DNA of 12,562 bases from Chloroflexota bacterium. GTDB taxonomy: Bacteria > Chloroflexota > Anaerolineae > B4-G1. The stretch's first letter is position 1; every line of letters begins with the position of its first letter. Under the pieces are notes generated by a model. The model worked only from the letters and a program-made list of their open reading frames with translations. It was not told where the DNA came from and did not search any database. This document shows positions 7,131 to 12,562 of the stretch, one piece after another. The DNA lies in NCBI GenBank assembly GCA_011046405.1, contig DSAR01000254.1, forward strand, positions 1 to 12,562. Reading direction: 5' to 3'. A program made the position numbers and the translations under genes.

Positions 7131-7949
7131 CTAGACTTCCTCGCCGAAGCGCCCGCTGAAGTGAGTGAAGATGACGTATCCCACGACGAGGACAGCCACC
7201 GCCGTGACTGCGGTCCGCAGGAAAAAGTCGAGCCCGGAGGGTATGCCATAATAGAGTAACTCGCGATAAGAGGCAATGATGGACGCCATTGGGTTGAGAC
7301 GCCGCAACCACAGGTGCGCGTTGAACGTGATGCCCAGGAGGCGGGCCTCTTGCGGCACGATGCGGATGGGATAGAAGACCGGGGTCAGGAAAAACCAAGC
7401 CTGCATCGCCACGCCCAGGAGATGCTGCGTGTCCCGGTAGAACACGTTCAGGGTCGCCAGCATGAATCCCAGCCCCAGGATGAAGGCCAATTGAACCAGC
7501 ATAATGGCGGGCAACAACAACACGGTCCATGACAACGAAGCGCCCGAAATGAGCGCTAGCGAGAAAAATATCGGCAGGGCGATGAGAAAGTTGACCAGTT
7601 CAGATAGCACGATGGAAATCGGCAATATCTCGCGCGGGAGATAGACCTTTTTGATCAGGTGGGCGTTGCTGACGATGCTGCCCGTCGTCTGCATCACCGC
7701 GGTGCTGAAGAATTGCCACGGTAGCAAACCGCACAGGAGAAAGACGGGATAATGCTCAATGTCTCGATTGCCCCAAAACACGGTGAAGAAAATCGTGTAG
7801 ACGATCATCATCAACAGGGGGCTGATCCACGACCACGCGACGCCCAGGGCGGAGTTCTTGTAGCGCACTTTCAAGTCGCGCACAACCAGATTGCGGATCA
7901 ACTCCCGGTATTGCCAGATTTCGCCGATCTGCCGGATTATTTTATTCAT
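7131..7949 (-). CDS. ABC-2 type polysaccharide exporter permease (Wzm/TagG/KpsM-like)
   Basis: A 272-residue inner-membrane subunit of an ABC transporter that exports lipid-linked polysaccharide. The N-terminus shows the family pattern: ELIRNLVVRDLKVRYKNSAL (16-35) as the amphipathic coupling region, followed by GVAWSWISPLLMMIVYTIFF as the first membrane segment. Six TM segments fit the sequence. The hallmark NVFYRDTQHLLGVAMQAWFF (168-187) followed by LTPVFYP is present. The length (about 260-280) is normal and the protein is complete. GGAG lies a few bases before the ATG. The ATPase partner (Wzt/TagH), usually the next gene, is absent: the gene runs directly into the convergent inverted-repeat element. 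The GT4 glycosyltransferase upstream, 72 bp away on the same strand, fits a glycan assembly and export role. Its TAG stop lies in the CTAG of the element. Confidence 0.92.
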   Translation of the reverse strand: MNKIIRQIGEIWQYRELIRNLVVRDLKVRYKNSALGVAWSWISPLLMMIVYTIFFTVFWGNRDIEHYPVFLLCGLLPWQFFSTAVMQTTGSIVSNAHLIKKVYLPREILPISIVLSELVNFLIALPIFFSLALISGASLSWTVLLLPAIMLVQLAFILGLGFMLATLNVFYRDTQHLLGVAMQAWFFLTPVFYPIRIVPQEARLLGITFNAHLWLRRLNPMASIIASYRELLYYGIPSGLDFFLRTAVTAVAVLVVGYVIFTHFSGRFGEEV

Positions 7950-7997
7950 ATTTTCTCCATTATGCGCCTGTAAACTTTATAGTCATTTAACGATCCT

Positions 7998-8010
7998 GAC
8001 TTCCGAAGTC
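7998..8010. repeat. Perfect palindrome GACTTCCGAAGTC (copy 3)
   Basis: Two 6-bp arms (GACTTC / GAAGTC) around one central base, in the 72-bp gap between the glycosyltransferase and the exporter permease. It matches the two palindromes in the element downstream of the permease, so the permease gene is bracketed by them. It could be a REP-like repeat, an mRNA hairpin between the two genes, or a regulator site. No T-run follows on the minus strand. Confidence 0.6.
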
Positions 8011-8021
8011 TCAAACGCCTA

Positions 8022-9221
8022 TCATGTCTTGTGTAAAACTTTCTGGTAGATATTCAACAATTGTCTTCCCGATCGCTCCCAGGAAAAGTGGCGATCTGCT
8101 CGCGCGCGTAGTTTTTTCCCCAGTTCCTCCCGCCATTCAGGAGCGTGCAACAGACTGAGAATCGCGTCAGCCAACCCGACGGCGCCATCCCGTCGCCTGG
8201 CGTAGACGCCCAGCGACCCCAGATATTCCCGGTTGACGGGCGTGTCGAAAGTCACGGTCGGCAGCCCCATCGCCATGTAGTTGAGGATTTTGCCCGCCCC
8301 CTCGGTGGCCGAGATTTTGGGCGCAATGGCGACGTCACCCAGGGCCAGGTGTTCGGGGGCTTGTTCGTAGGGCACCTTGCCAGTGAAGGTGATCCGATCG
8401 GCCACATCCAGATCGCGGGCCATTTGGGCGTAATGAGCGACGCCAGGGAATCCCATCACCAGGAAATGAGCGTCGACCCCACACTGTTTGAGCAATCGAG
8501 CGGCCTGCACCAGCAGCGGCGTCCCCTGATAATCGGCCAGCAGTCCCAGGTAGGCGATGACGAAACGGCCCTCCGGAACACCCAACGCCCTGCGCCGGAT
8601 TGCGACTTCCTTGGGCGTCAGCACGTCGGGCCGGAAGAAATCCAGGTTGACGCAATCCGGCAGCGGATAGACCCGCCAATCGCTGCAATTGAACTCCCGT
8701 TCCAGCATATAGGCCGCCCGCTGGGTGCTGGTGACGATGACGTCGGGCATTTGCGAAATACGCAGTTCCAAAAGACGAATCCAGCGGTACCACCGTCCGC
8801 CGGGATCGAGAAAATTATGATCGACCATTTCCCCCGTCAGGCTGCCCTGGAAGTCGGCGAGCAGCGGGATACGTTGTAACCGGCTCAGGAAATAGCCGAT
8901 GAGCGCGCCCTCGTGCAGGTGCCCGTGCACCAGATCGAAGCGCCGGCGAAGAATGGTCTTCAACCCCTCCCAACCCAGGAACACATCGAAGGCGAACTTG
9001 TGCAGCGAGGACCCCACCTCGTAATCGGCCCGCCAGGGAGTGGGCCGGGTGCGGATGATTTCCAGGTCGGGTAAATCGCGCCCCAGGTAGTAGGTGAGCA
9101 GCGTCACCCGGTGCCCCATCTTCTGCAGCACACGCGCTTCTTCCAGGATACGCACGTGGCAACCGTAATCCAGGAAGAAGGAGGTGGGTGCGATCATCAA
9201 GATGCGATACGATTGAGTCAA
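8022..9221 (-). CDS. Glycosyltransferase family 4 (GT-B fold)
   Basis: A GT4 retaining glycosyltransferase, cytoplasmic or membrane-associated, that would add a sugar from a nucleotide donor to a growing glycan. The N-terminal half begins with a Rossmann strand (YRILMIAPTSFFLDYGCHVR) and contains DLVHGHLHEGALIGYFLSRL, typical of GT4 acceptor domains. The C-terminal donor domain shows FVIAYLGLLADYQGTPLLVQ, DRITFTGKVPYE and the donor motif EGAGKILNYMAMGLPTVTFD. In this motif the second Glu of the usual E-x7-E is not in place (Asn in KILNYMAMG). I prefer the TTG at 9221 (MTQSYRILMIAPT...) because it starts just before the first strand. An upstream ATG at 9275 would add 18 Arg-rich residues without clear family likeness. 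Neither start has a good Shine-Dalgarno sequence. Sugar and linkage cannot be read from the sequence. Confidence 0.88.
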   Translation of the reverse strand: MTQSYRILMIAPTSFFLDYGCHVRILEEARVLQKMGHRVTLLTYYLGRDLPDLEIIRTRPTPWRADYEVGSSLHKFAFDVFLGWEGLKTILRRRFDLVHGHLHEGALIGYFLSRLQRIPLLADFQGSLTGEMVDHNFLDPGGRWYRWIRLLELRISQMPDVIVTSTQRAAYMLEREFNCSDWRVYPLPDCVNLDFFRPDVLTPKEVAIRRRALGVPEGRFVIAYLGLLADYQGTPLLVQAARLLKQCGVDAHFLVMGFPGVAHYAQMARDLDVADRITFTGKVPYEQAPEHLALGDVAIAPKISATEGAGKILNYMAMGLPTVTFDTPVNREYLGSLGVYARRRDGAVGLADAILSLLHAPEWREELGKKLRARADRHFSWERSGRQLLNIYQKVLHKT

Positions 9222-9353
9222 TGGTCTTCGTCTAATGGACGTCTTGAGGGGACAGTGCGCGCGGCGAGCAAGCATTCAGGTGCGCTGCCAGGGCTTGTAA
9301 CCTCAACGATGGCGCGCATAGGCGTGGCGAGGCGAACGCTCAAAGCTGCGCTT

Positions 9354-10376
9354 CTACCTGTCCTTTTTCTCTGCTCGCTGCTCTGCTCGCTTCTCTGCTC
9401 GCGAGGTACGGTCACCGAAGAAGATCTGTTTGATCTGCTGGCCCAGTGGGGGAACGCTCTCGACATCGGCGCTATGTTCCCCGACCCACATGCCCTGGGC
9501 GCGCTCGCGGAGCCAGCGGGACCGACCGCGCATACTCTGGGCCAGGCATTGTTCCAGCGCTTCGTCGTCGTTGCGATCTAATAGGTCGCGCAATTCGAGT
9601 AACTCGCTGATGAGCGCGTTGAGCCGCTGCACGATATTCTCTCGATTAAGCAGCATATCGGTCTGGCGCTGGTCAACGTCCACGGCTGCCTCGGTCGCCG
9701 AGGCGAAACGATGGTCGGCGAATTTGCGCATCTCCTCCCAGCCAGGCGCGTCGATGGTCGAACGCAGCAATGCGATAGCCAGCAGATCGGGTAGTCCATC
9801 AATTCCCGATTGCAACCCATCGTGCTCGGCCGCGTCGATGAAAAAGGGTTGCGCATCGAAGGACTTGATCAAGTCAGCGAAGACGTCGATCAACCCGCGA
9901 GGGGTTTCGTAGGGCACAGTCACACAGTAGAGAGCCTCTGTCAGCAAATCGGCGCTGGCCAAGTCCAGCCCCATCTCGGCGTTCAATCCGACGAGAACCG
10001 GGTTGAGAACGATGTGTCCTCCGGCGAAATAGACGTTGTCCGGCAACAGTTCCTGGGCCCAACGCATCACCGGGCGCTTCAGGCGGGCCGTATCGGTCAC
10101 GAAACAACCGGGTTTGAGGGCCGGCGCGATGGCGGAGAAGATATCCCGGATGGACGAAAGCGGCGCAGCAACGAGGACGAAGTCGGCGTCTCGACAAGTC
10201 CGGTCCACTTTCAACTCTATGTCGTCGAACGCACCCATCGACCGCACCAGGTCGGCGGCCAACGCCTCCTTGTCGTAACCGACGATGTGGGGCGGATCTT
10301 TCCGCTCCTTCAAATTCAGGGCGATGGACGTGCTGATGCAATCGGCGCCGATGATGGCAAATTTTTCAAAACCCAT
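9354..10376 (-). CDS. TyrA-like prephenate/arogenate dehydrogenase with degenerate NAD-binding loop
   Basis: A 340-residue protein of the TyrA family, which oxidatively decarboxylates prephenate or arogenate in tyrosine synthesis. Family features in order: Rossmann N-terminus FAIIGADCISTSIALNL (6-22); VLVAAPLSSI (67-76); FVTDTARLK (92-100); FAGGH (117-121), with the His expected for substrate contact; and EHDGLQSGIDGLPDLLAIAL (184-203), which fits the family EHD...LPHLLA helix. HRFASATEAAVD (222-233) is where relatives carry a TRIA-like motif. The usual GxGxxG loop reads G10-A-D12-C-I-S15, so the second and third glycines are lost. GGHPMAG is GGHIVLNP here. It may use its cofactor differently or not be a standard dehydrogenase. 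The C-terminus beyond 323 is a charged tail of repeated RAEK/RAEQ units. AAGGAG lies 8 bp before the ATG, a clear start. It lies between the HD gene (40-bp gap) and GT4. Confidence 0.75.
   Translation of the reverse strand: MGFEKFAIIGADCISTSIALNLKERKDPPHIVGYDKEALAADLVRSMGAFDDIELKVDRTCRDADFVLVAAPLSSIRDIFSAIAPALKPGCFVTDTARLKRPVMRWAQELLPDNVYFAGGHIVLNPVLVGLNAEMGLDLASADLLTEALYCVTVPYETPRGLIDVFADLIKSFDAQPFFIDAAEHDGLQSGIDGLPDLLAIALLRSTIDAPGWEEMRKFADHRFASATEAAVDVDQRQTDMLLNRENIVQRLNALISELLELRDLLDRNDDEALEQCLAQSMRGRSRWLRERAQGMWVGEHSADVESVPPLGQQIKQIFFGDRTSRAEKRAEQRAEKKDR
9369..9402. repeat. Three tandem copies of CTCTGCTCGC with a 12-bp period in the tyrA-like 3' end
   Basis: Perfect 10-bp copies lie at 9369-9378, 9381-9390 and 9393-9402, separated by TG and TT. 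The 12-bp period is four codons, so gain or loss of a unit keeps the frame. On the minus strand it encodes RAEK-RAEQ-RAEK at the extreme C-terminus of the TyrA-like protein. Confidence 0.85.
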
Positions 10377-10416
10377 TTTTGAACTCCTTGTCGATCTCCT
10401 TCGAACGGTTCTGGGA

Positions 10417-10974
10417 CTAATTGGCGTCGTCGGCGGCCTGGAGCGCCGCCAGCAGATGTTCCTCCGGCGTCAAGCGTCCCTGTTCCTCGCTGATTACACG
10501 GTGGTGGTGACGGACGAGAAACACGGTCAACGGCGAGCATCCAGCCTCCTGCGCCCACCGCGCGCCGAGCGCGGGATGATGGACGTGGGTCGCAAATGAG
10601 CGACGCCACCCGCCGGGGAGATCCTGGCTATCGAGCACAGGCTTTTCCGCCCACCCCAGGCTGTTGAGCACGCGCGGCGTGAAACGTTCCATCAGCACGA
10701 TGGCGACTCGATACACGATGGGCATCGGTGCAGCAGCCTTGCCCACGTCGTGGAGCAACGCGGCCGCCAACAGATGTCTATCGGTGTAACCGGTCCGGTG
10801 CAAGGCCCGATAAACGGCCAAAGCGTGGCGTTGGTCCTGGGTCGACTGGCGGCGGAACAGGGTCCGAGCGGCCGGCGTCAGCCCGCGCGTGGTCTGGGCG
10901 ATCTCTTCATCGGTAACCCGGGTGAAAAGTGCATGGAAAAACTGCGTCGCCCGGTAGCGAATGGCATCGATCAT
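10417..10974 (-). CDS. HD-domain protein (putative metal-dependent phosphohydrolase)
   Basis: A 185-residue soluble HD-superfamily protein; members hydrolyse phosphate esters of nucleotides, including cyclic dinucleotides. Visible ligands: His50 (STQDQRHALAVYR), the HD pair His75-Asp76 (AAALLHDVGK), His130 or His132/133 (ATHVHHPALGARW), His156-158 (LVRHHH) and Asp182/183 at the end (LQAADDAN). This H-HD-H-H-D set could bind two metals, as in HD-GYP/HDIG relatives, but no GYP motif is present. The substrate is unknown. It begins 13 bp after the M50 gene on the same strand and is followed after 40 bp by the TyrA-like gene, so these three are probably one transcript. The GAGAG just before the ATG is very close to it, a weak ribosome site, which suggests coupling to the upstream gene. 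Confidence 0.85.
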   Translation of the reverse strand: MIDAIRYRATQFFHALFTRVTDEEIAQTTRGLTPAARTLFRRQSTQDQRHALAVYRALHRTGYTDRHLLAAALLHDVGKAAAPMPIVYRVAIVLMERFTPRVLNSLGWAEKPVLDSQDLPGGWRRSFATHVHHPALGARWAQEAGCSPLTVFLVRHHHRVISEEQGRLTPEEHLLAALQAADDAN

Positions 10975-10987
10975 CTCTCAAGTATTA

Positions 10988-11632
10988 CTAGTAAAAGAGA
11001 AGCCCATGGAGCATAACCCCCAGCACAGGCCTGACGACCATGCCGAAAAAACCGACTCGCGACAGCAGAAACAGGAGCAACATCAACCCGATACCGCCAA
11101 ATTGCTCCAACTGGTCCATCACGTTGGCCCAACTCGCCGGCAACAACCAGGCCAGGATGCGTGAACCATCCAGCGGGGGGAAGGGGATCAGGTTGAAAAT
11201 CATCAACGACAGATTGATCACGATGAATTGGAGCAAAATACCTGGGAGACTGATAAGGCTGAAGTTGCCCTGATATACACTGACCCATCTCATACGAAAA
11301 GGGATCGCCGCCAACATCGCCATGAGGAAATTGGAGAAAGGCCCGGCAAAGCTCACCAGCGCCCAACTGGCCCGCCGGTTGCCCCGCAAGCGATACGGGG
11401 AGACCGGCACCGGCTTGCCCCATCCAAAACCAAAGAAGATCATGGAAATCGTGCCTATCGGATCTATGTGAGCCAATGGATTGAGCGTCAACCGCCCTTG
11501 CAACGCGGCAGTATCGTCGCCCAGTTGGTACGCCGCCCATGCGTGGGCCCACTCATGGACGGGGAAGCTGGTCAGCAATAGGATCGCCAGAGCGATGAGA
11601 TAATCTGGTTCTAGTAGATTTTGGAAATTCAC
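10988..11632 (-). CDS. Site-2 protease (M50) family membrane metalloprotease
   Basis: A 214-residue integral membrane zinc peptidase of the M50/site-2 protease family; its substrate is not known. The zinc site HEWAH (26-30) lies at the end of the first membrane segment. NPLAHIDPIG (51-60) follows, then GWGKPVPVSPY (70-80), AGPFSNFLMA (96-105), and the second conserved motif NLIPFPPLDGSRIL (147-160), whose Asp completes zinc binding. There is no PDZ or CBS domain, so it is one of the short cytoplasm-facing rhomboid-length forms. The start is the GTG at 11632, because ACCTC at 11639-11643 (GAGGT on the coding strand) sits 6 bases upstream. A TTG at 11647 would add five residues and lacks a ribosome site. 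A TGnTATAAT promoter precedes it. It is the first gene of the minus-strand run. Confidence 0.9.
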   Translation of the reverse strand: MNFQNLLEPDYLIALAILLLTSFPVHEWAHAWAAYQLGDDTAALQGRLTLNPLAHIDPIGTISMIFFGFGWGKPVPVSPYRLRGNRRASWALVSFAGPFSNFLMAMLAAIPFRMRWVSVYQGNFSLISLPGILLQFIVINLSLMIFNLIPFPPLDGSRILAWLLPASWANVMDQLEQFGGIGLMLLLFLLSRVGFFGMVVRPVLGVMLHGLLFY

Positions 11633-11638
11633 TTTTTT

Positions 11639-11643
11639 ACCTC
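11639..11643 (-). promoter_or_regulatory. Ribosome binding site deciding the GTG start of the M50 gene
   Basis: GAGGT on the minus strand, 6 bases before the GTG at 11632. It supports the GTG over the TTG at 11647. Confidence 0.65.
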
Positions 11644-11669
11644 GCAAATACTCAATAACGCAGTAGAAT

Positions 11670-11678
11670 ATTATATCA
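11670..11678 (-). promoter_or_regulatory. Extended -10 promoter for the minus-strand M50 operon
   Basis: On the minus strand TG (11678-11677), A, then a perfect TATAAT (11675-11670). Predicted start about 11663, giving a leader of about 30 nt before the GTG start with its GAGGT ribosome site. No good -35 hexamer is visible at 16-18 bp, as expected for extended -10 promoters. Confidence 0.6.
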
Positions 11679-11712
11679 CGTTTGTCGGAAAGGGGCGAAC
11701 GTATCCCGCCGG

Positions 11713-11740
11713 TTGCCCTCCCTGTCGATGGTGCTATAAT
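11713..11740 (+). promoter_or_regulatory. Extended -10 promoter for gatC-gatA
   Basis: TTGCCC at 11713-11718 as -35, a 16-bp spacer, and TATAAT at 11735-11740, with TG at 11732-11733 one base before it (TGCTATAAT). Predicted start about 11747, so the leader before gatC is about 160 nt. It lies back to back with the M50 promoter, the two -10 elements being about 60 bp apart. Confidence 0.65.
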
Positions 11741-11746
11741 CCTGTC

Positions 11747-11907
11747 AGAACGTCCAAATAGCGTTAGCCTAACCCTAGTGCTGACTTGCCTCTAGACAGA
11801 GAATGCACTGCCCTGACATTTTCGTGAAATTCGCACATTCGTGTCATTCGTGATCTGACACTCAAGCTTTCGTCAAAAACGTTTGCTGGCAAAACAGGAG
11901 CATCGCA
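11747..11907 (+). other. Long gatC leader with short repeats, no recognised riboswitch
   Basis: About 160 nt of predicted untranslated leader. It contains GTTAG-C-CTAAC, a four-unit TTCGTG-type repeat (11821-11852), and a GTGTCA/TGACAC hairpin (11841-11846 with 11856-11861). It ends in AGGAG seven bases before the gatC ATG. I see no T-box or other riboswitch signature. Confidence 0.4.
11821..11855. repeat. 9-bp-period TTCGTG repeat in the gatC leader
   Basis: Units beginning TTCGTG, TTCGCA, TTCGTG and TTCGTG start at 11821, 11830, 11838 and 11847, a period of 8-9 bases. They resemble the short ATTCGTG-rich intergenic repeats found in many environmental genomes. No coding role. Confidence 0.6.
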
Positions 11908-12201
11908 ATGAAACTGAGTCGAGAAGAAGTCCAACACATCGCCAGTCTGGCCCGGCTGGATCTATCCCTCGATGAACAACGTCTCTACGGAGAACAGCTT
12001 TCGGCGATCCTGGAGCACTTCGAGAAATTGCAGGCGTTGGACACCGAGGAGATCCCACCCACGGCGACAGTGCTCCCGCTCCGCAGCGTGATGCGCGACG
12101 ACGTGGCGCGACCGGTTGAAGAAAACGCGCGCCAGGATATCCTCGCCAATGCCCCCGACGCCGAGGATGGCTGTTTCCAGGTGCCGGCCGTGCTGGAGTG
12201 A
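11908..12201 (+). CDS. gatC: Asp-tRNA(Asn)/Glu-tRNA(Gln) amidotransferase subunit C
   Basis: GatC is the small subunit of the GatCAB complex, which amidates Glu-tRNA(Gln) and/or Asp-tRNA(Asn) in organisms that lack the direct synthetases; it stabilises GatA. The 97-residue length is normal. The N-terminal helix MKLSREEVQHIASLARLDLS is typical (LARL at 14-17). A central ALDTEEIPPTA stretch and the LRSVMRDDVARP segment follow, with the QVPAVLE end that normally precedes gatA. AGGAG seven bases before the ATG supports the start. The stop is followed after four bases by gatA, so they are translationally coupled. Confidence 0.95.
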   Translation: MKLSREEVQHIASLARLDLSLDEQRLYGEQLSAILEHFEKLQALDTEEIPPTATVLPLRSVMRDDVARPVEENARQDILANAPDAEDGCFQVPAVLE

Positions 12202-12205
12202 CGCG

Positions 12206-12562
12206 ATGACGATACACCAACTGACCATTCACGAAGCCCACACCCTCCTCGCTACCGGCGAAACGTCAGCCATCGAACTGACCGAGGCGCTCCTGGCGCG
12301 CATTCAGGCTACCGATGGGGCGGTCAAGGCCTACCTGAACGTGACAGAGGAGACAGCGCGCCAGCAGGCCCGGGCGGCCGACGAGCGTCGCGCCGCCGGC
12401 GAGGACGGCCCGCTCCTGGGGATTCCATTAGCGATCAAAGACGTGCTGTGCACCAGGAGCACGCCGACGACGGCTGGCTCCCGCATCCTGGAGAATTTCA
12501 TCCCGCCGTATGATGCCACGGTCGTCACACGCCTGCAAGAGGCCGGCGCCGTCATCCTGGGC
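12206..12562 (+). CDS. gatA: Asp-tRNA(Asn)/Glu-tRNA(Gln) amidotransferase subunit A, 5' part only
   Basis: The first 119 residues of the glutaminase subunit of GatCAB, an amidase-signature enzyme that frees ammonia from glutamine or asparagine. The gene runs off the window end (full length is about 480-490 residues). Visible family features are the N-terminal helix LTIHEAHTLLATGETSAIEL, then KAYLNVTEETARQQA, and the signature start LGIPLAIKDVLCT (71-83), whose Lys78 is the catalytic lysine. TAGSRILENFIPPYDATVV and AGAVILG follow. The catalytic Ser pair lies beyond the window. GGAG in the end of gatC, seven bases before the ATG, serves as ribosome site. Confidence 0.95.
   Translation, partial: MTIHQLTIHEAHTLLATGETSAIELTEALLARIQATDGAVKAYLNVTEETARQQARAADERRAAGEDGPLLGIPLAIKDVLCTRSTPTTAGSRILENFIPPYDATVVTRLQEAGAVILG

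Larger units (their letters stand above)
6978..7134. mobile_element. 157-bp MITE-like inverted-repeat element flanked by CTAG
   Basis: The left end is CTAGCAGGCT-N3-GGAGAGAA (6978-6998). The right end (7114-7134), read on the other strand, is CTAGCAGGCT-N3-GGAGAGAA with only the three middle bases different. Further inside, both arms carry ACAAAA/CAAAA followed by a GACTT...AAGTC palindrome. There is no ORF long enough for a transposase. The outer CTAGs could be a 4-bp target duplication, with the terminal repeats beginning CAGGCT. The two flanking genes stop at the TAG of each CTAG. A non-mobile bidirectional terminator is the alternative, since either transcript would fold into a long hairpin. 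The repeats are seen directly; mobility is inferred, and I cannot assign a transposase family. Confidence 0.6.

Noticed and set aside
8145..8879. 244-codon open frame on the + strand
   Set aside because: It lies wholly opposite the GT4 gene, shows no family likeness, and is explained by GC-rich third positions of the real gene.
9862..9875. Perfect 14-bp palindrome GACTTGATCAAGTC
   Set aside because: Similar in look to the GACTT/AAGTC repeats, but inside the TyrA-like coding region and with a different centre; probably a chance effect of codons.
9810..10382. 190-codon open frame on the + strand
   Set aside because: Antisense to the TyrA-like gene, which has family motifs and a ribosome site; this is a shadow.
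11747..11907. T-box or other riboswitch upstream of gatC
   Set aside because: No T-box sequence, specifier stem or terminator pair could be seen; only a small hairpin and short repeats.
1..12562. CRISPR array, tRNA, rRNA, intact transposase or phage genes
   Set aside because: No regularly spaced repeats, tRNA-like folds or transposase or phage motifs were found by reading both strands.

Overview
The window looks like chromosomal DNA from a GC-rich bacterium, most likely a member of the Chloroflexota (Anaerolineae/Caldilineae-like). The reasons are a very long DUF2723 membrane protein with a C-terminal beta-rich extension of a kind I associate with Chloroflexota surface-glycan enzymes, a multi-TM/GAF histidine kinase, and extended -10 promoters of the form TGnTATAAT. 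The taxonomic call is an inference from style and gene content; no rRNA or tRNA is present to fix it.

Left part (1-6981, + strand): after a strong hairpin (1-42) and an extended -10 promoter whose predicted start site lies almost on the start codon, three genes run in one direction with short gaps: a DUF2723/TMEM260-like (GT117-type) membrane glycosyltransferase, an O-antigen ligase/polymerase-like membrane protein, and a sensor histidine kinase (8-9 TM, GAF, HisKA, HATPase). Together they look like a surface-glycan unit with a signalling gene attached.

Middle (6978-7134): a 157-bp element with near-perfect inverted ends sits exactly between the convergent kinase and exporter genes. It begins and ends in CTAG, and these two CTAGs contain the stop codons of the two genes. 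Removing one CTAG plus the interior would leave two convergent genes sharing a single CTAG stop palindrome. It is therefore most simply read as a small MITE-like insertion with a CTAG target duplication.

Right part (7131-11632, - strand): read from right to left, the genes are an M50 site-2 protease-like membrane peptidase, an HD-domain protein, a TyrA-like prephenate/arogenate dehydrogenase with a degenerate nucleotide-binding loop, a GT4 glycosyltransferase, and a polysaccharide-exporter ABC-2 permease (Wzm/TagG type) with no ATPase partner in the window. The last two continue the glycan theme of the left part; the first three look like housekeeping genes.

Far right (11633-12562): a divergent intergenic region carries two back-to-back TGnTATAAT promoters, then gatC and the first 119 codons of gatA (cut by the window end), the start of the tRNA-dependent amidotransferase operon. 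The gatC leader contains a short 9-bp-period repeat. No tRNA, rRNA, CRISPR array or intact transposase was seen. No completely new system is evident. The best leads are the CTAG-flanked element, the leaderless promoter, the variant TyrA, and the kinase embedded in a glycan operon.
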